Below, in pieces: positions 38,001 through 48,900 of a stretch of DNA of 64,000 nucleotides. A program made the translations under genes and the position numbers. The notes beneath the pieces are model-generated. The model did no database searches. It was not told the origin of the DNA and saw only the letters and a program-made list of their open reading frames with translations. Numbering within the stretch: position 1 is the stretch's first letter; every line of letters starts with the position of its first letter. The stretch comes from Campylorhamphus procurvoides (lineage: Eukaryota > Chordata > Aves > Passeriformes > Dendrocolaptidae): contig WBMV01008321.1 in assembly GCA_013396655.1 (NCBI GenBank), positions 183,571 through 247,570 of the forward strand, read 5' to 3'.

Positions 38001-40704
38001 TCCCATCTAAAAACAAAATAGTTTCTATCATAAACAAGACAGGCAGCACATCAATACAAAGACTATCTTCACTTACTTTTATTTCTGGGCTAGCAGAACA
38101 GGCCATTATTCAATACCACAGAAAAAAAGAATTGTTGCCTCAGTTTAACAAAGGAAGAAAACAAAGAATGGAGAGATTATGTCCTTGAACCTTGCACTGT
38201 GCATGTTTCTAGTATCCCTGTGTGTATTAGGTTTCTACATAGATTTTTTAAAAATCCCCAATTTTTTAACATCATAAAAGGTGTGTTAAGACACCTTTCT
38301 TTGGGTACAGTCCTAGTGCAGACAGGTTCCAGGTAGTTTTTATATCAGCATAACCAGTCAAGGCCAGTGATATATTTCATACTTGGAGTGGATGTGAACC
38401 AGCTACACCAAGATAAGGAAATACAGCACTTTGCTTCCTTAAGATTTTACATCATATTAGACTGACTAGACCTCTTCATTTACCACTGCACATGGTACAC
38501 TGCTAGAATATTGTACCTGAGTAAAAAACATTTTTATTGCAATGAAGGTATAGCTTTATATATATCATTGGTTTTCCGTCTTTTATTCTTGCTAGCATGT
38601 AAAAGCACCAATAAAGACACAACACTTCTCAGAAAATATCTGCCAAATTCAGTTATTCTACCGTGAGTCTGAATGATGAGGAAAAAAGTTCAGTATTATC
38701 AAAATGAATTGTGTTTAGAGAGCAAACACTGTAGTTGCTTCCTTGTGTGTGTCTTCTGTTTCCTTTTGTATACTGTTTCACCCATCAGTAGTAAAGCAGA
38801 ATACTTTAAGGAAAAGAGAATCTTAATATTTCTATCTGTTTCTCCTAGGTAGTTTAGCCTATTGGGTATTTTAAAAAAATGGTGTGGACAAACCACTCCC
38901 TTACATACCTTAGTGAGTAATGCTTTGCTGAAAAACGTTGAACAAAATTCACATTGTCCTTTTTTGAGTCATGTGGTTCTGTGAAGGCCACAGTCTCTGA
39001 AGTCCATGGAAAATTGTCTGTAAACAGAATTTGTGTCTTCATATAACGATTCCTGTTCCTAACACCTTTGCATCTGTTACTGCATGAACACATAGAAAGT
39101 AGAAGGAAATATAAGTGGTGTGAGAAAAATGGTAACTGCGTGTTCTCCTCCTTCCATGTAGGATTGTAGTAGTTGCTCTTCCCTAGGAACTTCAGTAACA
39201 TTTGTGGAAGTGGTCAGTGGAAAGGAATAAGAAATGGCATAAGATATCTTTATACTGCTCATTTCACTTTATCCAAAGTGTTTAGGAAAAGATTTTAAAG
39301 GTGTGGAAAAAATAAGTGTGCTAAGCTCTGATATATCTGCACAGCTCCCAAGTCAGTGCCCTTTATGAAAAGTAATGTTTATCCTCCACTTTCATCTTCA
39401 GTGGAGCACAAGACTTTTCATATGGACCCAGTGTCCAAATAAACTTTGAAGACTGATGAAGATTTTTCTTTCCTGACAATATCTGCATCTGCCTGATAGA
39501 GCTACATCACAATACTGTCTGCTGCCACTGCATCAGAAAGATTTTTCCTGCTGTGAAAACGTTTTCATTAATTTGTGTCCTAACAGTATATGTTCCAAAT
39601 ATGTGATCATATATTTGATCACATATATGATCAAATGTGTGACCCCTTTTATTTACAGGAACCTACAGAAGATGAGTCAGGTCCACTGTAGCCAGTTTGT
39701 ATGTGTTCTGGTGACTTGTGATCCTTAACACATAGGCAGTGTGTCTCCTTGGCAATGCTGATTTTTGCATCTTTTAGCTACTGGAAATATCTACTCTACA
39801 AAAACATAGAAATACATATTTCCTTTGTCCCGGTACTGGACTCATGGGCTACTTATTGTGTTTTAGTCTCAGCCTGTTGGCTTTGTGTGACTGAAAGAAG
39901 CACAAAAATAAAAGGGAAATTCATTACCCTCTTTTATCTGTTTAACACCAACATCTTATTTCTTACATCAAGTTTTAAAAATTAATATAGTGATCTTTTC
40001 AAGCTCTTTACTATATTAATAAACTACTGAATATCTAGCAACACTGCCAAATACCTGTGGTGTCCTCTGCCTATACTAAAGTTAACTTAAACATTTTGGT
40101 ATTCATTCTCCTATAATAAATGGCATTAAATTGCAGATGCAATACCACAGCAATTTATGCACATTTTGACTTTGAGCATGAGAATTTGTAGCCCAAGCAT
40201 CAGGATATTTTTAATAGTCTGAAATAATAAATTTTAAATAAATTAACCTAGGCATGAAAGATCATGTCTTCTTAATATGGTGATATTTATGATAGGCCTG
40301 AGACTGTCATGGAATTGTGGTATCCTACCTAGAGGCAGGACAATCTCATTTACATCAGGACAGTGGTTGTGACATACAGGCACAGTGTGCCAGGAAGAAA
40401 ATGTGACTTTATGCCACTTTACTTGTTTTGCTGGGGACATAAACAGGTACCTTTTTCTATGTTAAGTAATGTAATATTTCTAAAACATTTGGCATCCAAA
40501 GTAGGAAGGCATAGTATAAATACCATGTCTAATGCTGTTAATTTACTAGACATAAGTTCTGTAGAAAAGACTAAAGACTTTGTTTGAAAGAAGAGAAAAG
40601 CAAATGTAAGGCTGTCCCTAAACATTTTAGTGATTGCCTGGAGTGTGATAGTTGGAAATATTTCTGTATATGGCATTGTTAAAACTGGTATGTGTTTCAT
40701 ACAA
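35032..40704. other. gene-free, AT-rich; expected SOX6 5' flank or intron
   Basis: No coding exon, RNA gene or CR1 copy is recognised. The stretch contains AT-rich patches (35200-35350) and a GATC-centred quasi-palindrome at 39599-39636. In amniotes C11orf58 is followed by SOX6, so this probably belongs to the SOX6 regulatory domain or its upstream non-coding introns. Confidence 0.5.
39599..39636. repeat. overlapping inverted repeats around GATC
   Basis: atatgtgatca (39599-39609) pairs with tgatcacatat (39616-39626) over 11 bp. atttgatca (39613-39621) pairs with tgatcaaat (39628-39636) over 9 bp. The two pairs overlap, and GATC occurs three times at 11-13 bp steps. AT-rich quasi-palindrome, function unknown. 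Confidence 0.65.
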
Positions 40705-41432
40705 AATCATAGCACGTATATCATGGAAATATGTAGATGGGAAAAGACCGCCCGGGGTAATCCAGTCCTACCTCTTGCTCGGTGCAGGTCCAATTAGAGC
40801 AGGTTGCACAGGGCCATCTCCAGTCAAGTTGGACTATTTCCAAGGATGCTGATGTGTTTCTTGGCAACCTAGCCCAGTGTTTGGCCACCCTCAAGGTAAT
40901 TTTTTTTTTCCTTATGTTGAACTGGAATTTCCCATAGTTCAGCTTGTATCCATCACCTCTTGTCATGTCCCTGTGCACCTCTGTGAGCAGGCTTGTTCCA
41001 TCTTCCCTATGCCCTCTTCTTAGGCAGTTGCAGGCAGCAGCGAGCTCTTGCCTTCACCTGCTGTTCCTCAGGCTCTCATTTTCTTGTATACCTTGTGTAT
41101 CATGCTGCAATCTCCTTGTTGTCCTGCTCCACTGTTTCAGTATCTGTCCTGCCCTGGGAAGATCAGAGCTGGAGACTGCTCGTGGTGCAGTCTCACAAAT
41201 GCCAGGAAGAGGGAAATTACCAGGTCCCTCAATCTGCCGGCAGTGCTCCTGTTAAAACAGCCTGGGATGCTGTTGGCTGCCTTTGCTGCCAGGGCACACT
41301 GCTGGCTCACGATCAGCTTGTCCACGGGGACCTCTAGGTTTTTTTCTTGCAAACAGGCTTTCTAGCCCATTGGCCTCCAGCCTGTGCCGTTGCATGGGAT
41401 TATTCCACCTCAAATGCAGGACTTTGGATCTT
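40705..41432 (-). mobile_element. CR1 LINE 3' fragment (antisense, old)
   Basis: Read on the + strand, this follows the reverse complement of CR1: 'caattagagcaggttgcaca', '...tttggccaccctcaaggtaa', '...agcttgtatccatcacctct', '...gatgctgttggctgcctttg' and '...caggctttctagcccattgg' to 'aatgcaggactttggatctt'. It is more diverged than the copies at 33.8 and 34.6 kb, so it is likely an older insertion. Open frames inside it are broken CR1 sequence. Confidence 0.9.
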
Positions 41433-41479
41433 AATGTATTGAGTTATAATTACAGAACTCAATGTATTGAGTTATAATT
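41433..41479. repeat. two 19-bp direct repeats, 28-bp spacing
   Basis: aatgtattgagttataatt occurs at 41433-41451 and again at 41461-41479. The pair abuts the end of the CR1 fragment. It looks like a small local duplication. Confidence 0.8.
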
Positions 41480-44400
41480 TTGTGTTTGTAAGAATTAATA
41501 GGTTTGAGTTTGTCATTTGGGAATAGCAGTGGCATGCCTTCTGAATAGCCCAAATAATGCAGAACTATGCATAACACGACTCATTTTTGGATAGCCAGTT
41601 TAACAAAATCACCTAAAGCTGATGATATATCAGGTGTATCCTGGGATAAATAAATTACAGAAATTATAGTAAATTGCCAAAGAAAGGATAGCAAATTGTT
41701 TCCTGAAAGCAGATAATTTTTTCAGATTAGCAATGTTTCATTTTTGTTTTGTACATTTATAAATGAAGTAGGCTGCACTAATCTGGAAGCAAAACCAACA
41801 CTACTTTGAGGCTATTCTGTTTATTGATCAGCTAACTACTTCTTTTTAGATTAATATAGTGTGGAATATTTTCATTAATGAAAGAGTTCAAAATATACAC
41901 TTTTTCTGTGGATACCATTTAATATTATCCAGTGTTGTCATTGTACGTTGAATGACTTTTGTGTAATGGGTGTTCGTGACTAGTGGGCTTTCATGTATAC
42001 ATAAATTCTCAACCCAAAAATGGACAACTTTTTGTAGCATATGTCAATCTTTATAATCAAATATTTTGTAGAATTTAAGAATTTTAGTATTGTATAATTA
42101 GTTTTGGTTTGAGTTTTTTTCATAGTCATAGTGAAGGTGTTTTTCTTTGTGGTGTTAGCAAACTCCCTTAGAGGTAACACAAATCTTTATTTATGCCTTT
42201 CCCCCACTGCTAAATCATTTACCATTTTTAAGAATCTTGGAATTTGTCAGAAATGAGTCTGGGAGGATGAATTCCACAGATCTCTGTCCATGGTCTGCTG
42301 CAGCATGCTCAGAAGGGCTGTATGGCTGCAATGTTAGGAAAATTTGGCATATTGTAAATTGAACCTCAATGCTGAAGACTCTTAGCTAGGAGACATTGTC
42401 CAGAAAGCCAGCATTCCTGGTTCTGCCTGTGATTTTCAGCTGATGACCCCCTTTGCTAATGAAGCATGCAATCTTAATTTGGCATGGGTCAGAGGTAGGA
42501 CGGTCTTCTTGCAGGTGAAATGTCATTTGCCACATTTTGCAGAGTATTAGTCCGAACCTATATTTGGTTGGCACCTGTTCTCCAAAACTGGCATCCCACC
42601 TTGTGAGAAGGCAGCATGCCACTCTGACAGATGGGGAGGAATGTGAGCATGCCAGCAAACCAGTGTATGCATCAAGGGGTCACATTTCTCTCCAGGAATG
42701 TTGAAATACCGGTACATGCAGAGCTTCTGTATCTGAGGCACACGTGTTTCTTGGCAACAACCAAAGTTCCTGCTGAATATCTTGGCACAGGACGTAAGGA
42801 AGCCTAGTGAATTTTCATGGCTTTCACAGGGTTTCTGCACCATGGGAGCCTGCATATAATTTCTGCTAAGAATGGCCCTATGAATGTAAACAGAAGAGGG
42901 AATATATTTTGCAAATTATTCTTTCTTATTAATAGATTAAGAACTGTTAAAATGCCATCATAGCTTTCATGGATAATGATTCTTTTGATTAGTTAATGGT
43001 TGGTTTATCCTGGTCTGAGAGCAATAGAACGTGTGGTTTGGCAATCAACCCAAAATGCGAATATCACATCTTAAACTTCTACCATTTCTTCTTTTGTACT
43101 TTATTTTAACTTAAAATTAAATTCTGAAATCCCATCACACATTTGTACTTTATCAAGAAATTAGGGTTTTTTCTGTTTCCCAAAACGATAGACTGTATTA
43201 AAATTAACTCTGAGATGTTCCTTTCTCTTGCTGAAGGTAATTCTGAATGGTTTATTTCAGTGTTTTTACTTTTTTTCCTCCAGAATTACTGTAAAGCTTT
43301 TCTATTTCATCCATTACAGCACAGTGTTTTTCACATTTGAATAGCTGCATCAATATGAATCCTTTATAAGGACCTTAAAAACAAACTTTGCCAAGTCCCA
43401 GAATACAGAAGCTGATTCACATCCCAATACTCAGCTGCCTCATGAATAAAGGAGAGTCTGTGCCTGACACTTTGAAGCTGTAGCTGTTAAACCATACAGA
43501 CTATTTACCTCAATAAATCATTATAAGAAACTAAGGTACAATTATACCCACAGAGAAATAGAATTCAAAACACTGATTTATGTGGTTCAGTGCCTGTTCC
43601 CTTTTCCATCATGTTTTGAATTTTATGCATGTTTGTCATCTTTGGCTGCTTCCATGTATCTTTAAACTAATGGGTCTTGCTTTTTTAACATTCCTCATTA
43701 GGTTTGTTATTTTACTTTGACATACAGACATGATTTGCACGCTGTACAAAGTTTTGCATTTAAAATTAACTATCTAATTTCTTATGCTATAGACCAAAAA
43801 TGGAAAATGTGAGTAATTTTTTAAACTAACATACATCCTTTTCTGATTAATTTGTGACCATCTGAGCTGAAATTTCATATTAGCTGAGAATTTTTTTTGT
43901 GCTTATTTGTGGGATCTGAAGAGAAATCACTATACAACGGAATCTATCATTGTGCTTTTCAGAATGTGCCTGCTAATCTAGAGGTTTCTCAGAAAGAGAT
44001 GGAAGCACAGGAAGTTATATTTGGAGTCAGTTCTTCAATTTCTTTATCCCTCCATGGAGAGAGAAAATTAATCTACAAGATAAAATTTAAATAAAATGAA
44101 AGTGGAGGAAGGAATGGCACTGAAACTGACAAATAATTCCATATGAAATGGTAGGAGTAAGGTAAATATATCTAGCAAGGGAAGTTTGAGAGCAGCCACA
44201 GACTCTGTTAGGCCACCCAAGCCTTTAAGAGCGTGCAGAGTGGGGAGGGCAACAGACCAGAGTCCTGTAGAGCAACAGGGTGGGGAGTGATTTAATAACC
44301 AGGAAACGTTCCTTAATAAAACTTCAGAAAGTTACCAAATATTTAAACCAACATTTTAAATATGAACAATGGTAAACATACTACAATTCCAAAGGCTTTA

Positions 44401-45821
44401 TGCCTTGCTAATAACTTTCACTGCTGATACTTGGATGCATCTAAATGGTCTGGAGGGAGGGTGTATCATGCAGCTTGCTGGTCCCGGTGGTTTGGATTAG
44501 AGTAGTGCTTGTCTGCACTATTGAGAGGGCGCTATAAATCCATCATTATTTCTGAAGTGATTTATAACATGGAACCTTTTAGGCCATGTGTATCTTTCAT
44601 GTATCTGGTTAAAAAAAATGTGTCTGTTGAAGACAGGTTTGGCCATTTCAGACTATTTTTGCTATAGATTTGGTAATGTAAAGTCAAGTGAGAAGTCTAA
44701 ATGCTCCATCTATATTTTCATTATCTTACACTGAATGTCATAAGATATTTAATTCATAAGTGAATATACATCTATACTCTGTATATAATGCATGAGTAAC
44801 AGCAAATAGTCTTTTGCATGCACTCTGTCATTTGCATATATATGTGTGTATATATATATAGTCATTTTGTTGTCTCTGAATTTATGGGCTTTTTGTGAGG
44901 AAATAATAGTATACCTAAAAATTTCCACATTCAAACTATGTTATTTATCTAACACTGAAAACTTATATATTCCATAACCTTTTGCCCATGATTCTGAGTA
45001 TATAACATACTGCTTTTACAGCCTGTTAGCATTTAAAATGTTTCTGTCATTATACCCATGTAGTTAATGTTTTTATACTACTGAAGTAGAGGATTGCTTA
45101 GAAACAATGATGATGGTGAAATTTAACAAATCTGTGGATAGAGCATTCTACTATCAGCTATGACTGTGCAATGTGGCATCTCTTGCATTATCCAGACACA
45201 GAGGGACAACGTTTAGGAGGCTTGGAGCAGAAAAGCAGGACAGCCACTTATCTCCAATAGAAAACAGACACATTCATTCTCATCATTTAGTGTATTTTGA
45301 TCTGATTTCTGATAGAAACACATCTGCAATGTCTGTGCCAGTCTGTATCTCAGAAAATGTTGACAGATTTGGATAGAATTTGATGGTGGGGAGTGTCTGA
45401 AGCATTTCAAGTTTCTGTGAGCTTCAATAAAAAAAAGAAAAAGTGAGTAGGTAGGGAGAGAGAGTGATCCAGTGATAGATACTGCTGCATTCATCCTGCA
45501 GCACTCTCTATAGCCAACCAGGCAGCTTGTCCTCACTGCCATGTGAACCATGTGCTGCATCTTGCTTAGCTCCTCTCCGGGTACCCTTCTGTGGTCCCTG
45601 GGGAGGCATGAACGGGAACCAGAGCTCATCATGTTGCGCGTGGTCAGGGGAAAGTGGGGGGAGAGCCCACAGGGTGTATATGCAGCACATGGCAATTACT
45701 GTGGTGGGACCCACATGAGTGTGGAACAGCACAAATCAGATGGAAGCCACACTATGGACATTTCCACTGTTTACAGAGCAATTTGTTTATTAAAACATAA
45801 CTGTTGAACTTCCAAAAATGA
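41480..45821. other. gene-free interval
   Basis: No exon is recognised. The interval contains an X-box-like site at 42744-42758 preceded by a CACGTG E-box (42741-42746), and a TA/TG microsatellite at about 44836-44860. The open frame 45213-45695 (-, 160 codons) has no domain and an unconvincing composition. Confidence 0.55.
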
Positions 45822-45901
45822 AACTACATATTCAAGGGCTTGAATAAAACTGAGGTATTACAAAGCCCTTGAATATGTAGTTGTAATACCTCAGTTTTAT
45901 T
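45822..45901. repeat. two interleaved perfect 20-bp inverted repeats (A-B-A'-B')
   Basis: Arm A (45822-45841, aactacatattcaagggctt) has its exact reverse complement at 45863-45882. Arm B (45843-45862, aataaaactgaggtattaca) has its exact reverse complement at 45882-45901. The arms interleave instead of nesting, so a strand can form hairpin A/A' (21-nt loop) or B/B' (19-nt loop), or a pseudoknot, but not both simple hairpins. No target-site duplication is evident. It does not look like a known transposon end. Confidence 0.95.
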
Positions 45902-48900
45902 TTTCCTCTGTTCCTAGCACCCAGAAGAGTTCCCTCCTCAGTTATAAAAATAGCAATGTCATCAGTGATTGCAGTATCCTATTAGATATTTCCATTAAGA
46001 AAATTTCAAATTATTGTTTCACATTGTTTTTATATTCAATGCTACCATTTAGCAACGAGCCATTACATTTGCAATCTACTAAAAAAATCCCTCATCATAA
46101 GTTGAAAAAAATTCTGAAACACTTTTAACACTTTCTGAAATTTCAAATGTTTACTAGCATTTGTTGACTCAGGTGATGCATCTTCAGTCTTTCCATTTTC
46201 TGAGCAACAAATGCAAATACAAATGTATCCTGAATGCTATTTAAAAACATCCAAAGTTAGAGATTGTTTGCCATGAAAATTGCAACACCTTCTCATCCAT
46301 GAGGATGCCACACAAATTCAGAAAGTTGGTTCTGCCAGTACTCAGCCAGAGACTGACTATTATATCTGAAGCTTTCCATCAGCTCTCAAATAATACACAT
46401 CAATAAAGAGTACTTTAATTCCTAATAAAATCTCTTACCAGAATTTCTAGGAGCCATTTACTCTTCCAGCTGTCTGTTTGGTTCTAAACACAGGTTCTAG
46501 AGGAGTGTAAGTACTTCAGATATGCATGTTACATTTTACTTAAATAATTGTGCAGGTGTAGCCAAGACATGAATGCAACTGTAGTAGTGTAGAAGGGTCG
46601 TGTCCGTCTTCCCCAATGAGGAACTTCATATGTAGAAAGCAACCTTATGATCTCATCACAGTACAGGGCTTGAGCTGATTAAGTTAAATCAGTGTAATTA
46701 AACGTAACTTTTGTATGTAGACAAATCTTAAGCATTGCATGAACACAGACCAAGAATAAACTTGCTTAGTTTACAAAACAGACTGTTAGTTGCAGCCTAT
46801 CACGCAAATAGGGTGATCGGTTTTTAAATAAACTTAATTAGTTAATGATGCAACACTGTATGTGTTAAGGAGGGCAAGATATGTCCCAGGAAAACACTGT
46901 GAATGCTAATCTTAGGCACCTGAACCAATTTGTTGAGGTTACTTAACACGATTTTTTTTGTGGCCAGTTTGCAAATGTAGTGGCAGTAAAGAAGGATAGT
47001 TCTCTGTAAGTTTTTTTAAGCTTGTCTTTTATTAGCAGATGCCTTTCACTCAGCAAAACTTTAAGTTCAAACAAAGGTTCTTTAATTTTAGCTGTGATTC
47101 TTCAGAATATCCAGGGATTACATATAATAGATTGCGAGTATAGCGTGAGCAAACAAGGCATCAGTAATAACCTTCTAGTATGGTTTTATCTGGATGTACT
47201 GAATTACAAGGAAAACAGTTTTGGACTTTTTCCTAAGTCTTATGGATCACAGATTGCATGTTTAAAAGTGAAAAGGCAGTAGCCAGACAAAGGAAGAGAA
47301 ACAACACAAAAAGCCTTACGTTTGCATGAGTTTCACTATGCTGAAATCCTGACCTCAAATCAATAAGAAATCCTTTATCTGACACATATTGAGGGATTAT
47401 AGACTCAACATTTTAGAGGATGTGTTTGAACAGCATTGACATCAAAACCTTCTGAAAACTCCAGGTGGATTATGAACTGTGTACTGTTTATATCTGTAAG
47501 TAGAAGCAGCTGAAGAGTTATTTCAGTCTATCTTTGCTACAGCTTTGCAACTATGCTACGTTTATTTCTTAGGAAATAATTATTAAGGAGCGGGGTGTGT
47601 GTGTGTTTATGTTGGTGGAGTGGTTAAGGCATAAGGACTTGACAGGTCAGAGTTTTCCTTGCAGTTATGTGACAGACGTTCTTTGTGTGTCTGGTAGATC
47701 AAGTCCTCATTTTGTATCACTGTTTTTCTGCAGGTACAGTGGCGATGGCACACTAGCAGCACTCAGTGGGCTATTACAAGCTCTGGTTTATTATTTTTCA
47801 AAGGTGCATGTAATTACTTTTAGAGGTACAATGAGGCTGCGCTAGGTGTTGGGATTTGAAAAATAGTTCATAGTGGACAATGCTGCCCTTCCAAAAAACT
47901 CATGTCTTCCAGGAATCTCTGCTTAGTGAGTCTGAAAACCAAACTGAAGACATGCTGTTGAAGGAGTTGTATTTGAGATGGACCAATACAGGCTGCTCTC
48001 TGCATTTTTGGTTTGTTGTGAAGAGTGTTAAAGGTGCTGAATGTTTCAATGCAATAGCCATTTATTTGGGTGCTTTGTGAGCTACGTAGCTTATTCTGAA
48101 ATATTTGATAAAGTGTTCACTGGATAATCACTTTCCATAAAGTGTTTATTGGATAAGCTGGTACCATATATTCTGTGATGGAAGAAAGAGAATAGATCCA
48201 AATGTGTGCTAAATACAGAAAAAAGAACTTGAAAACAGAAGGGAAGGAAAATTACTGTAATGAACAAACCATTGGACTCTATCACACATGTTATGAACTC
48301 AGGGAAAGGCTCTAATATTTGATTTAGGAGACACCCACTCAGGAGAGTATTTTGGAGTCTGTACAGTGTCCTGTCAATTATTTTTAGTAATTTCAACTCT
48401 CTGTTCCCTACTGATGGCCAACTGTTCTTAAATGGAGAAATGTGGGGGAACTTGACTTTTGAAGAGGAACTTAGATATTGAATGTCTGTTTTCTACTTGA
48501 TATTGAGGAAGAAAATGTTTCATCAATTGGAAAAAAAACCCTGTGTCATATACTTATATATACTTTTATAGAAAAATGTTTATAATATTAAAATTAGTCT
48601 TCTGTTAATTTTCATGTCAAATGCAAAGAGACTTTTCAGTGGCAGCAATCTAGTTAATGCAAATCGGGAACTGTGGACTACTGAAGGTAAACAGGAACAG
48701 CCCTGTATCTGCTGTTATAATATTTTTTCTGTTTGACAAATCCATGCATTTTATTTCATAAATGTACTTTCTGTTTTAAATGAACATTCATAGGGTTCTC
48801 CTTGAGTGCCATTGAGAAATACAACATTTAGTTCTGGTTTACAGCGATGGGCTTTCTTTTTTTTTTTTTTTTTTTAAATGTTTTAGATCTAGATTTCTTC

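Noticed and set aside
40944..41365. Three overlapping + strand open frames of about 100 codons
   Set aside because: They lie in the antisense strand of a CR1 fragment and are not genes.
45213..45695. 160-codon open frame on the - strand
   Set aside because: It is a Cys/Ser/His-rich mixture without known domains or supporting promoter or splice signals. I considered a retroelement remnant but recognise none.
48857..48875. T run as the tail of a retrogene or SINE
   Set aside because: No gene-derived or SINE body is found on either side, so it is treated as a plain homopolymer.
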